A stretch of 64,000 nucleotides of DNA, from positions 1,309,449-1,373,448 of the forward strand of contig JAJEKB010021088.1 in the NCBI GenBank assembly GCA_022393335.1, read 5' to 3'. The position numbers and the translations under genes are program-made. This stretch comes from Macrotrachela quadricornifera (taxonomy: Eukaryota > Rotifera > Eurotatoria > Philodinida > Philodinidae). Positions within the stretch are counted from its first letter, which is position 1. The number at the start of each line of letters is the position of its first letter. Under the pieces are notes generated by a model. It did not search any database, was not told where the DNA came from, and saw only the letters and a program-made list of their open reading frames with translations. Shown piece by piece: positions 12,130 to 24,300 of this stretch.

Positions 12130-13018
12130 AATTTACGATAGAAATATATTATTATTATTTGTTAAATCCAATTGATTTCTTTTGGCATTCGTCTTGCTAC
12201 TACTTAAAGGTGTTTCTCTTGATGATAATCGAAGTCGTTTAGAATTTACAGATTTTTTCTTCTTCAACATTGTATTTGATGATTTTGAAGATAGATTTGG
12301 TTGATTTTCTTTATAAATTGATTAATTATCTGTTGTACTTGTCTAAATATTCAAAAATTCATAAAAATCATTTTGAATGAGAAGTATTTGCCATATCTGA
12401 CAATTTTATACAATCTTTTTCTTTCAAATGACGGTAAAACGAAGATAATTTAAAATAACCAGCTGCTAAAAACAGTAATTTAAAACCAATATTGCATTAG
12501 CATGTCAAAACACAAGCTATGTATGGTTAATTGATTTGTTGCTCATTAATCATAATCTTAATTGATGTTGATGCGTATGTTGTTAAACATGTATCACTAC
12601 TTGATAGAGATAATGGTGTAGCTGATGGTGGAATTGCTTGATTATGAGATTGTGTTTGATTAATATCTGTTGATGTATCAATTTTAGATAGTGGACGACA
12701 ATTTAAAGATCGCTTCTTCTTTTTTTCATAATTCGATCAAACTATTTATTGCAAGTTTAACGTCTAATTTGATTTGGAATTGATTATTGGTAAGTCGAAA
12801 GCCACATAAGTTTTTCAATTGATCAATATCATCTGAATCATGTTCTAAAAGTGATAAAACTTGATCAGCTGTACAGTGTATAAGATGAGATGCATTTCGA
12901 ATTGCTTGAAAACTAAATCATTCAGCACGATCATTACCGTATTAATATTTAATAAATTCAAAACATTTATTTTGATTATTACTAAAAATATCATCTAGTA
13001 AATTATTTTAGTTTTCAG
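12130..13018 (-). pseudogene. Broken minus-strand gene of unknown family
   Basis: Read on the minus strand from 13018, a frame gives NNLLDDIFSNNQNKCFEFIKY, a stop, YGNDRAE, a stop, then FSFQAIRNASHLIHCTADQ and LLEHDSDDIDQLKNLCGFR. The frame then shifts and continues as RSLNCRPLSKIDTSTDINQT with a Ser/Thr-rich tail. A separate Lys/Arg-rich piece (KKKKSVNSKRLRLSSRE) lies near 12170-12260. Codon use is clearly protein-like, but two stops and at least one shift break it. I do not recognise the family. Acidic and Ser/Thr-rich stretches with basic clusters suggest a nuclear protein. It could be an accessory protein of a transposon. Confidence 0.5.
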
Positions 13019-13099
13019 ACAAAGTAAATGATGTAACTAATTGAATATTTATCTGAAAATACTAAATAGATCATCATTAACGACATACACCGCTGTTTA

Positions 13100-13195
13100 T
13101 AAAAAAAACCTTGCACAAATATTTTATTTGTTTGGAATAAAATTTTTTTTTCAAACAAATAAAAAATTTTTGCAAGTTTTTTGCAAACAACTATA
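13100..13195. repeat. AT-rich hairpin
   Basis: The sequence cttgcacaaatattttatttgtttg (13111 onward) is mirrored by caaacaaataaaaaatttttgcaag ending near 13182, with a short T-rich loop. Overlapping open frames on both strands are products of this symmetry. Confidence 0.5.
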
Positions 13196-13375
13196 TGAAT
13201 CACTATTCTATATTGAAGCAAACTGTATCATTGATTCAAATGGATAATTTTCTCATTGAACACAGAGAACATTCAATAGAAATATGATATCGAAATAAAT
13301 CTAATAAAGAACGCTATTAGGCAATGTCGGTAATAACCATTAAAACATATGATAGCTTCTGAATTCTATAAGCAC

Positions 13376-13440
13376 ATCAGCACTTTTTCAGCACTTCAGT
13401 GCCTTTTCAACACCTCAACGCCTTTTCAGCACCATCAAGT
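13376..13440. repeat. Short tandem repeat, ~16-bp unit
   Basis: Four degenerate copies of a unit like cagcacttcagtgccttttc lie head to tail. Similar gcacctcagcac words occur in the arms of the foldback at 32.8-33.3 kb. Confidence 0.5.
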
Positions 13441-13975
13441 ATAATTTGACACTTAGTATTTGCATTTTCCCTCTTGATCTGAATAGATTATGAAAATATT
13501 TAAGTCAAAATGACGAATATTCAATTTTTGGGCTGTTACTTTTTTTTTTAGAAAAGCGTCTATTATCGCACAATTGTTAATAATTTATCAACAGAATTTA
13601 TCAATGGATCTCTTCAAGTAACAAATTGGATGAAAAGTTTCTACTAATTTGACTTGTGTTGTAAGTAATTTAAAGTGCACATTAGAATATAAATTCGCTT
13701 CACAATATAATCATATCGAACGTCATTTCAATCCAGATTCTATAATACTCAGTAATTAAGACAAGCAGATATTATTTCTATCATATGCATTCAAGTGGAG
13801 GAAGAAAAGAAAGAGACAGAGAGAGAGAGAGAGAAAGGAAGGAAAGAAAATAAAGAAAAAGAATGCGATAAATATAACCTGTTTAAAATGTAATTTCGGT
13901 ACAATTTTGCGTGCGTGACGAGGCAAAAAAAAAGTATTACTCTCACAAAACCCAATACATTTATTGCTCGTAAGC

Positions 13976-15043
13976 ATGACATCGACAAAATTTGGCGCAA
14001 AAACTACAGCACTTGAAGTCATCAAAGGACTCAATGCCAAACTTGATAACAAAGTTGTAATTGTTACTGGTGCAACATCAGGTAAAATTAATTGATAAAA
14101 ATGTTTATCTAGAAATAATTCTCATCATTTCAAGGTATTGGTATTGAAACAGCTCGAGCATTCGCAGCTGCCAATGCTCATTTATTTATCACTGCACGAG
14201 ATATGAATAGAGGAGCACAAGTTGTTGAAGATATAAAAAAAACAACAGGCAATAATAAAATAGAAGTGTTAGACCTTGATCTTACTTCATTAAAATCTGT
14301 TCGAACTTTTGTTGAACAATTTCGAGCTCGTAAAATACCAATTAATATTCTAATATGTAAGTTCATATCTAACAGGAATCTCAAATGATTAAATTCATAT
14401 TTATTATTGAATAGGTAATGCTGGTATTATGGCATGTCCATATGCAAAGACAGTAGATGGTTTTGAATCACAATTTGGTGTTAATCATCTTGCACATTTT
14501 CTTCTTGTTACATCTCTTTTACCTGAACTTAAAGCAGGTAAACCATCACGTGTTGTCTTTGTTACTTCAGTCGTCAGTAAATTTCATGGTATTAATTTTG
14601 ATGATATTAATTGGGAGAAAAACTATGATAAATGGCTTGCTTATGGTCAAAGTAAAACGGCCAATATTCTTTGTGCCAGACAATTCAGCAAATTGTATGC
14701 TTCAGAAGGCGTTCAAGCATTCTCTGTACATCCAGGTGGAATTATAACAAACTTACAAAAGGATTTACCATATGAAGAGCAACGAGCAATGGGATTTTAT
14801 AATGAAGATGGTACGGTAGTAGAAGGTTTCAAAAATGTTGAGCAAGGAGCATCAACTAGTGTATATGCTGCTTTAGCACCTGAACTTGATGCTTATGGTG
14901 GAGAATATCTTGAAGACTGTGCAGTCAATCGAGAGATAAATGAAGACAAAAAAAGTTATTCAGGCATAGCACCACATGCATTGGATATGAAAGCAGCTGA
15001 ACGTCTCTGGGCTCTAAGTGAACAGATGGTAGCAGCCAAATGA
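13976..15043 (+). CDS. Short-chain dehydrogenase/reductase (retinol-dehydrogenase/WWOX-like)
   Basis: NAD(P)-dependent oxidoreductase with a Rossmann fold. Three exons, 13976-14081, 14135-14356 and 14415-15043, join in frame to 318 residues; the introns are 53 and 58 nt with GT-AG ends. The motifs are TGATSGIG at 31-38 (cofactor loop), NAG at 111-113, Ser161/Ser164 in FVTSVVS, and catalytic Tyr186-x3-Lys190 in YGQSK. HPGG follows, and an insert before the C-terminus is typical of the RDH/WWOX-like branch. The substrate cannot be told from sequence; retinoids, steroids or small carbonyls are all possible. There is no signal peptide, so it is probably cytosolic or peripheral. A GA-rich microsatellite (13811-13850) lies upstream. 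All key residues are present and the gene looks functional. Confidence 0.92.
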
Positions 15044-15591
15044 AGTTGAAGCTAAAAATCAGCAATTTATATGAACTGAAACAAGAACACATAATAATTG
15101 AGAAACTTTTTTGTAGTAAAAAATTAGAGTGATTGCAATTGATTACTATTCTTATACTAACAAGCCTTTTTAATGTTAGATTATCGTAGTATTCGTTTGA
15201 TTAAAGTATTAATTTAGAATATAGTAATAAATTTTCACGTCACAAAAACCCCAAAAAAATATAATCTGACATTCAGACGATGAAAAAAATGAGAAAAACA
15301 TGATTAATGCACGACAAAATATTTTGTTGACAATTATATATTTTTATCCATGCTAATTTATGAATTTGTACCTTATTTCATTTATTTAGATATGCCTAAT
15401 CTTTTTTAAGATCAATTAAAAATAAGTATATAAATATCATTAGATTTCATTCAGGAAATATATTAGATTTTGTTTCTAATTTATTGACAATTGGTTTTTT
15501 GGATGTCACATTCACTAATTTACCTAAGAGTTGAGAAGAGATAGATAATTTTAATACTACATTTATTGATTTTGCATCAATATCTGATATT

Positions 15592-16253
15592 CGAATAGTT
15601 ATTATATAATAGAAAGACAGGTTCATCAATACCTTTGTTCACATCAATTATGCGTAGGGCTTCTTGTGTAATACCATTTGTTCAGTGCAATAGATATGAA
15701 ATACTTTTGTGATTAGCGTAGATTTATAAAGAATTTGTTTTTCTCTTCAAAACTAATATATTTGAAATCAAAATTGGTTGAATTCAGTCAAGTTATTTAA
15801 CTTAGTTTTTTTATAAACACTAATGGCAAAAGATCCTATCACAATTTTCACAAAAATCTAAGTTCAGACGTCAAGAAAAGATAACAAACTCCCATAATTT
15901 ATACGTCAGCTGATAAAGCAAATAACGTAGAATAAATATCATGATAAACTCCATTTTATATGGCTTTATTGAATCATATACAAGACCAAATACATATGGA
16001 TGTCATAATGAGGTCTTTTGCCATTAGTTTTTATAGAAAAATTAAGGTAAATAACTTGACTGAATCTAACCAATTTTGATTTCAAATAATTTAGTTTTGA
16101 AGAGAAAAACAAATTCTTTATAAATCTACGCTAATCACAAAAGTATTTCGTATCTATTTCACTGAACAAATGGTATGACACAAGAAGCCCTACGCATAAT
16201 TAATGTGAACAAAGGTATTGATGAACCTGTCTTTCTGTTATATAATAACTATT
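15592..16253. mobile_element. Foldback element, ~245-bp arms
   Basis: The left arm, about 15592-15835 (aatagttattatataatag... to ctaatggcaaaagatcc), is repeated inverted at 16010-16253 with a few mismatches. The ~175-bp loop has no coding capacity. The element lies some 550 bp beyond the dehydrogenase stop, in its 3' flank. No clear target duplication is seen. Confidence 0.75.
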
Positions 16254-17298
16254 GAAATACAATATCTATTTTGTTTTCTTATGTTCTTCTAATGGTATGA
16301 TAAACAGTGATTATAAACAGATATTGTGTTGAAAAACTAGCTTGTATAGCCTCTTTTCTACAATTCTCTAGTATGAACCCATAAAACAGGTCTTCTGAGC
16401 CTGTAACTAAGGATGTCGATTATGTACAGCAAATATCACTCTTTTGAACGGTGTATTAAGGAAAAAAAATACATATTAAAATGGACACATTGTAGATCAT
16501 AACAATAACTTGTTGGATAATCTTGGTACTCATTGTACATATCTTAAATATATTCCATTATTGTCAATTATAGATTAATAATAATTTCAATTATATATAT
16601 CTAAACACAGCTAGTTATGCAAACATTTTAATACTATTAATTCTTAGTTTTAATATATATTATGACTATTTTCAATCACATGTATCTAAATAAAACTATG
16701 TATATCGTCATCTTAATACTATTATCTCTTGATTTTAATACGTTTTAAATATATATATTGTCATTTTGAGTATACATTAATAATATGATCAATTACAATT
16801 ATTATCACGTCAATTTAATGAATGGTTCAATGAATAATATTATGGTTTAGAATTGAAACTTTCTTAGATACTACTATTAAATTAATTAAAATTACAATTA
16901 TACGAGCTTGATGAATTTCTGTGATAATCATTTTTTGGTATATTAATACTATAAGTATGCTTAATGTATTATGATTGTTATCGATCCATGCTTTAATATA
17001 TATACAACTTACTGATTCCTGTCTGACTGACTCCACTCATAATGTTATATTATCATCTATCTATTTGTCTGTTTTCTTTTTGTTTTTCTTCTCAAATCAT
17101 TAATTTTATTTATTGTAAAATTGTTAAAAATTCTCATGTCGTTGTTCTTGATGATTTATCTAGGAAGAACACAAAAACCTGAATCTTTAATTTCTTGCTT
17201 AGAAATAAAATGATATTTGTAGCGGTTATACATAAAATTTTCAGTTACATAGGTGATATTTATATCACACACACACTTGAAATTTGTCCGTATGTTTC

Positions 17299-18840
17299 TC
17301 ATACTTCAATATCTAAGATCATTTCAATAGCTAGAATTGTTTCAGTTTGTTGATCATCATTTAAAAGAAGTGCATCGTACAGAACATTTATTTTCGTACC
17401 AATATCAAAATTACTCGATCGTGTTATTTTCGCACGTTTACTTCGGACGGAAATATGTTCGCTGGTTTGTCGTAATCGTTGATTGGAATTTTTATAATCA
17501 ATGAAGGAAGTTTCTGTTACAGTCGATTGTGTCCAAATAAATATCGAATGATTTTGTTTGATTCGATATTTAATTGGAACAACAATCCATGTTAATTGGG
17601 TCGAATGATTAATGAACATTTCTTTTTTTCTTAAAATATCCTTATGATCAAGGATAAAAACAATCAATTGACAATTGAATAAAGCGATATTCAGTCGAAC
17701 AGAATGTAATTCAAATGGTTTACTTAAATCAAAACGATAGCCATATGCATATAGACCATCTAATGTTTGATACATCTGAATTCCATCTGATTCCGATAAA
17801 TTTAATAATGAATGAATCTTATGTGAATTGGTCAAATTTATTTTTGTTATGTTTTGATCAAGTTGTTCGATTTGCAGTTGTAATTTGGATAAGGTCTCTT
17901 GCAAGTCGGGAGGTAGAAAATTCAATGTTGAACTTTTTATCAGATACTCGTAAGCTTGATGAATTAATTGATTATTGTTCAGTACATTTTCAGTCATATG
18001 AACTAATTGCAACACATTTTCATATAATAATAATTCCTGTGCCAAAAATTTTTGAGTGAGAACACACTTCAGACTTTCATCTATATAAGATTGATTTTCT
18101 CCAATTATTTGTTGATCATTCATTTTCATTAGATCTTGCTTTCGTTGTTCTAAAACTTTCTGTAAATGGTTGAATGTTCGTTCGATGTATTCCTGCATTT
18201 GATCTTTCTTTTGATGAACTTCGATAGCCTTACAATGGAAAATATCCGTATTTTGTTGTATTATATCCAATTGTTCAGTAGATAAATGCAGTTGAGTTTT
18301 TATCTTTTCTTTTCGACCTTGAAAAGTTGTAAATGAATGTGATCTATGTTTGAAAACAAGACATTCATTACACCAATATTTTAAATTATCTTCCGGATGT
18401 TCCGAACAAAATTTATTTTGATTTTCATGAAACACAATGTTGATTTCATGAGTTTGTAATTGTTGAATATTATGTTGAACTTTTAGACAACCAGTGCAAT
18501 AAGTCCTGGAGCATTTTTTACATAGAAATTGCGATGGATATTGTTTACAATGTTGACATGTTGATGGTAATGATGATGAAGACGATCTATTAATGCATTC
18601 AATAATATTTTTTGCTGTTCGATTTATTGGTAATTGATCAGTTGTTCGTGACGAAATGGTACCACCATCTCTCATTGGACATTGACCAGTTCCATTTTGG
18701 CATAAATCTCGAATATCTTTATAACGAAAGGTATGTGAACATGAAAATATACGAGGATCATCATAAAGATCCGAACATAGAGAACATGCTAGTTCATTTT
18801 CCAAAATTTTGGAATTGATTGTGGATGAATTCGATGCCAT
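17299..18840 (-). CDS. TRIM-like protein with degenerate RING, B-boxes and coiled coil
   Basis: Single exon, 513 residues, start ATG at 18840. Residues 19-58 have the layout of an N-terminal RING: C19xxC22, C34xH36, C47 and C54-P-M-R. Positions where family members have the ligands Cys39, Cys42 and the last Cys are Arg39, Asp42 and Arg57. Zinc binding, and so E3 ligase activity, is doubtful. Two B-box-like clusters follow (CQHC...CKKC...CTGC and FCSEHPEDN...YWCNECLVF). About residues 180-350 are a Gln/Glu/Lys-rich coiled coil. The last ~150 residues form a domain I do not recognise; it is not a clear SPRY or NHL. By family analogy it would be a cytosolic scaffold or regulator. There are no internal stops. 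Loss of RING ligands while the rest stays open suggests a changed role rather than decay. Confidence 0.8.
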   Translation of the reverse strand: MASNSSTINSKILENELACSLCSDLYDDPRIFSCSHTFRYKDIRDLCQNGTGQCPMRDGGTISSRTTDQLPINRTAKNIIECINRSSSSSLPSTCQHCKQYPSQFLCKKCSRTYCTGCLKVQHNIQQLQTHEINIVFHENQNKFCSEHPEDNLKYWCNECLVFKHRSHSFTTFQGRKEKIKTQLHLSTEQLDIIQQNTDIFHCKAIEVHQKKDQMQEYIERTFNHLQKVLEQRKQDLMKMNDQQIIGENQSYIDESLKCVLTQKFLAQELLLYENVLQLVHMTENVLNNNQLIHQAYEYLIKSSTLNFLPPDLQETLSKLQLQIEQLDQNITKINLTNSHKIHSLLNLSESDGIQMYQTLDGLYAYGYRFDLSKPFELHSVRLNIALFNCQLIVFILDHKDILRKKEMFINHSTQLTWIVVPIKYRIKQNHSIFIWTQSTVTETSFIDYKNSNQRLRQTSEHISVRSKRAKITRSSNFDIGTKINVLYDALLLNDDQQTETILAIEMILDIEV

Positions 18841-18841
18841 T

Positions 18842-20230
18842 ACCGGGTTTCACTTTTGTTGATTAAAACTAGTAATAACGTATTGTTTTCTTCTTATATT
18901 AAATTGTGCTTTCCGTTCTTTTTTTACCCATTATTAATACGATTTTGTTTAGTGGCATTGTATCTCACTGGGTTTTTTTATGTTCTTACGAAAGAAATTA
19001 TACAATACAAAAAAATTAGAATGAGTCATCTATTTTCTATTCTATCAAATGAGATTTATGGGAAATTTCCATTATTACTTCTATCGAGAGAAACTGACGA
19101 TCTCGTGACTTCTAACAGTTTATAACATTACGTAAATATCAGAAAATTAAAATAAGGAAAAGAGAAACGAGACAAGAGGTATGTTCAGATTTTCGAAAAT
19201 ATTAAAATTTTCACAAACAGTATTAAATGACAACCTGCGTAGTTAGGACCATTTCCCAGAAATTTTAGTTATCATATGAGAAAGAAATTTTCACATAATT
19301 TTGCAATTTTTCATCCAACACCAAAGCAAATTTCAAAAAAATTTTTCTTTAAATCTATGATTATACTTAATAGATCTTTATTATAATATCGTCGAAATTA
19401 TAGAATTTCCTAGTAACTGCCGAAATTTTCTGGGTAATTCTTTCTTGTGGTTATACTGGTTTTTCAATAGTGTGGCGGTAGCTATGGTATTTTCTGAAAT
19501 GCTGACTACTTTCGAATAACAAATAAAAAATAAAGAATTGACTTAGTGTAATAATCGTTTTGAGTAATCACTGAAGTACATCACAATGACAAAAGAATAA
19601 CTTTTTTTCACAATGTTTTTCTGGAAAGAATCTCTTGTACGCTTTAGAAATGATTGTCGATGAGAGATAAATCGACATCTCAAAAGATCTATGTAGATAA
19701 AATGTGTGCAGGAATCAGCTGGTAGCATTCTCAACTTCGGTAAGTAATAATACCGATAGTTTAAAAGATGCTTTTCGATCTATACACTACATTCACATAA
19801 GTTTGTTTAATAACTGAAGCTTCTTCCATATTATTCAAATTTTAATTGATAGCACATTGATGAAGCTCATCTTTGTTATACTTTCGATGATGTTTCAAAA
19901 CTTAATCCTTTGAGAACTGGCATATTACTTTTGACCTTCTTATCCATCAATAAAGAACAGGTGCTTAAGTCATATGAGAATGCCAAATATGAGAAATAAT
20001 TTAAATGATAAACAAATGTGTTTATCATCTTAATTTTTTTTCTTTTTTCTCTTTCAGATGAATTCTTTTCAAATATGCTTTGCTATTGTTGCTGAAATAG
20101 CATGGTGTGACAATTTTTTCTTGTCTGTTATGATCTTTTGACTTTTATGAGTATTCTCGTTCGCTATTGGATGTATACAAATATTCTCACTGTCATTGAC
20201 AAATTTATGTTGTTCTTGAATTTGCAAAAC
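18842..20230. other. Gene-free stretch
   Basis: It contains the presumed promoter side of the TRIM-like gene, which reads leftwards from 18840. Open frames at 18856 and 19543 are short, AT-driven and without motifs. No repeat pair was noticed. Confidence 0.35.
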
Positions 20231-20280
20231 ATATCGTGTCTTTTTTGAACTTGTACTGTTTATCTGCTTATACTAATTTT

Positions 20281-20460
20281 ACAATGAAAACGAAACAAAT
20301 GAAATTCTATGCAAATAATGAAATCGACGACGAGTCCTGCCATACAGAAACAGGCAATGATGTCAACAAGAATGATTTATATTTCAAAAATGATGAATTT
20401 GTCAAAAAATTCATTGAACTTGAACTTTCTGACGAGAAGCTAGATGTATTTAAGTAAATA
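20281..20460 (+). CDS. Possible exon of an unknown acidic protein
   Basis: From an ATG at 20284 the frame encodes an acidic stretch (NNEIDDESCHTETGNDVNKN, then ELELSDEKLDVFK) that reads like a real exon and not low-complexity noise. It ends at TAA, but a donor-like gtaaat overlaps the stop (20454), so it may splice onward. It could be the first exon of the hAT-derived frame at 21.3 kb. No family is recognised. Confidence 0.25.
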
Positions 20461-21134
20461 CTTACATTAGGCAGTATAACAATCTTACCAGATGCTTTTT
20501 ATAATTCGTCGTACTTCTATAAGTGTCTATGTATGAATACTACTTCAAGAAGTTTTTTTCAAAAAAAGTTTTAAGTGGCGATCTTTTTTCCACTTTTCTT
20601 CTACTAAAGCACTTATATTAAATTTCAAGATTAAAAAGAATGTTGACTGGAAAGTGTGATCAATAACAATGAGTACAATACTCCGCACAAAGGTTATTCA
20701 TCTGCGATTCATACATTTCACCTTATTATTCTGTAGCAACAAAGTCCAAATTGGCATGAGTTTCTAATTTCATATCATAATTGTAGCGTTCTATCTTAGA
20801 TTGAACCAACAAACATATAAATAATGTGTCAAGAAAACAAAGGAAAAAATGATTCTTTGAATTGTCAATAGATTCAAGGCAAATTATCACAAATATGCGA
20901 CAACCCCAACGAGAAAAATATGTAATTTCCATATGGCTTTTCTTATATAACTCGAATATGTATTTTAATTCACTTGTGTGACTGCTTCTTTTTGCTTAAT
21001 CTTACTCTGTTAAGACGTAATGATATACCGTAGGGTTCTTATTTACGTGAACTGCTCGCTTGTACAAAGCATGCTCGATAATCAGTTTATTGTAAAATGA
21101 ATGCAAAAAAATTCAAATTAGACGATAGTATTGA

Positions 21135-21320
21135 ATGAAAGTTATTTCACCTTTGTTGCCTACTTCCTACAACAACATCGCAATGTTCTACTGCAACATG
21201 GAAGAGTATTCAAATGCACTTTCACTTTACGAAAAAGCACTTGAAATTCGTCAAACTCTCCCTAGAAATCATCCTGATTTCACAACTTCCTACAATAACA
21301 TCGGTTCGGTGTATTCATGG
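21135..21320 (+). pseudogene. TPR (kinesin-light-chain-type) fragment
   Basis: About 60 residues contain one full and one partial tetratricopeptide repeat of the KLC type: SYNNIAMFYCNMEEYSNALS, LYEKALEIRQTLPRNHPDF, then TSYNNIGSVYSW. Bdelloids encode many long proteins with tandem copies of this 42-residue unit. Only this short piece is present, with no neighbouring repeats, so it is probably a displaced fragment. A donor-like gtgagt follows directly at 21320. Confidence 0.6.
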
Positions 21321-21329
21321 TGAGTAGAT

Positions 21330-24300
21330 CTTTTGAAAAAACAGTAAAATTTCTAAAATTTGAACCTGTTTCTGAATTTTTTTTACTTGATATAGTCGAT
21401 TTAGATAAAGATCAATTATACACTGAACATTATGATATAATATGTTTATATGATAATTTGAAAACAAAAAATATTAAATTAAATGATCAAATACAATCAT
21501 ATATTTCCAGTCAAACAAATGAATTTTAAGAATCAAATTTTATAAATCAAAATTTTGTACATTATAGTCATAATTCTGTTTCCGATAATGAAGGAACTGT
21601 TTCATTATCATACAAGAATGATGAAGAATTCATTAGATCTGATGAATTATGGGCGTATGTCTTCAATAATAGTCAAAATCCAACACCAATTTTTAAAAAA
21701 ATAATTTGTTATATTTTTTCTTTTCCATGTTCCAAATTGTATATAGAATATATTTTCAGCAATATCAGACATTGCTGGAAAGACTATGTGAATCATAGGA
21801 ACCAATGGCGTAGCCAGCCTTGGTCAATTGGGCAATTGCCCAATAGCTGAAAAGTTATTGCTCAATGATTTTTGGAAGCTATAGCAATTGCCCAATGCTA
21901 AAAAACCTTGATATATTGTATTCGAAGACTTAATTGACGTTATTTTAATAAACTGCCTACTATAATTATTTAACTAAGTAATGGAGAAAGATAAATTGAC
22001 GATCTTTCCCGATGTAGCAATGGTCATAATTCATGATAATAGCAATTTAATAGTATTCTTTTGTCAAAACACTCTCCAGGTCGCTTAAAGTTCCCTAATA
22101 AAAGACAAATGCATATTTATCCACTTTTCTGAGTATATGGAATCGTATCGAATGGAATTGCCTGTAGCAACTTACTTAAACACTTTAATAACATTAGTAA
22201 TGGCAAGACATTTGCAACTTAATAAATACAGAACAGTTTCAATATGTAAATGAGAGTGCTCTAAAAATACAAGTCACGGATTAGCAGTAACTACAATGAT
22301 ATTACAATCGTTAATTAGGAGAATGCAGAGATTACTGAAAATTACAGCCGTATGGAAAACATTTGTAAGCTCAAAAAAGATTCACTAATGATAAAATAGA
22401 GGCATTCGTCAAAATTTGATTATTTTTTTAAGAACATTCGAATGATTATCGTATAAAGCCACCAAATTCAAATTTTTAGCTCATTTGGATGTTCTATGGT
22501 AAAGTTAGTTTCAATTGACTTTTTAGCACTGCCAACTAGTGGCTGAGTCAAGAGATGGCTGGATAGGGGTTCGAGCTTCCACCAGGAGAATATCATTGAG
22601 GTTAGTTGTTCTTCTAACAAGCTTGACAAATCAAACAGAATGTAAATTAGAATGATTATTATCAATCCTGAGAAGATCAGTATTGGGAACTAAAATTACT
22701 AATCTGCTTGTTCGTGCGGTGATTAGTCAATTTTTTCGACCAATCAAAATAGATTATCATAGAACCCAAAGGTTCTCAACTTCTATCCTATGAGGGTACT
22801 CATTAGTGTTGAAGTCAGTGGATGAGGTGGGACGGAAGAGGAAGGAAATACTGTTAGAATGGCAGTGACAGATGCGGATTTGTTCGGCGACGATGAAGGA
22901 AAAGATGATAGTCAATGAATTTAGCATAGCAATGAGGTTGTTGAAAAGGTAAAGTTAAGGGTGATGAATGTAGGAAGACATTGGTAAGTGTGGATGGCTG
23001 TGACATTAAAGATGAGTGGTTTAGGCGCGAGTAGTACGAGCCTGTGGAAAGATGGTGGGTGGATGGACGTGCATGGGAGTGTGAGTTGTCACAATGAGAC
23101 GGAGGTAAATGTGGAGAGGGGATTTGGGAGGAGTTGGAGTTGAAGTGGGTGGTTGAGTTGATTTACACAGATAGTAATGTAGAGAGAGAAAAGTAAAAGT
23201 GGGGATGTAGTAATTGAATGGGAGGGTGAAGTAAATGGCTTGAGCATAAGGATGGAATGCTATATGTGCGGAAAGTCGAATTGTGGAAACAGAAACCAGT
23301 AGCTTGCTAGGTGAAATGGTTCGAAAGGCATTAATTGAATGGTCAAAAATTGCAATGAAAAGCGGGAAGCCGAAAGATGAAATGGCCTTTTCGACTTTTA
23401 TTTCATGAAAGAGGAGCAATCTTTTTTGTTTCGGAAGTTTTTTCTGAAAGTGGCATTAACTTATTGTTGTTTTATATTTAGTCACCTTTCAGGATTGGGG
23501 CAGGCGAGGCCAGACACGTTACTTGTTCGTAACTATTTGCTAGAATGTAGACTAGGTTGACGTTTGTGAAGAAGTAGTGCATCCCATTTCTTCAAAACAT
23601 TCTGTTTAATATACACTCACGTTTTGATCGAATAATGAATGTAGAGACTATTTATCATTTGTTATGCCTAAATTTCCACCGTCTTTACGAACAATAGAAT
23701 TTATACTTTCGGAGAAAAGTCTTTCTTCTCGCCCTTTCTATGTTGTCATACTTTGCATGAAACTTATTATTGAGTAAAGATATGACATGAGATGTCTATT
23801 GCAATATGGTATACAAATGATGCTGAAATAAAACTCTTATGTTATATATCAACTCGGTAATAAAATTGATGCAAGGTATGATAGCATAAAAGTAAAAAGA
23901 AGGGAAAGAGTTTTGTCCAGCGATGTAGCTGTTTTAACCAAAACATGCGAGCGAAACTTTATTAAAATGAAGCTTATCAATAAATTCACACGAGATTAAG
24001 CAGAAATTCACCATTGGAAAAAACGGGGAAAGTGCATCGAATCCTGTCTTACAGATTTTCTGATATGTTTTCAGGAGAGTTTTGGTTTGACCGTTATGAA
24101 AATTCATTTAGATCATGAAGTTATCACAATGAATTTTCAATTTTGAGATATCCATTAGAACTATCGATCAAAGATCTGTAAAACAGGGCAAGTCGAACAC
24201 TATCAGAATCAGTTCATAATGCATCATAGGCATTTACTTGCGAGAAGTTAAGCAATTTTTTAATAGAATTAGCAGAAAAGGTTTGTTTTTCGTTTTATTG

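Noticed and set aside
23021..23419. 132-residue minus-strand frame inside the hAT element
   Set aside because: It arises from a strongly purine-biased plus strand; the translation is low-complexity Pro/Thr/His-rich and matches no family.
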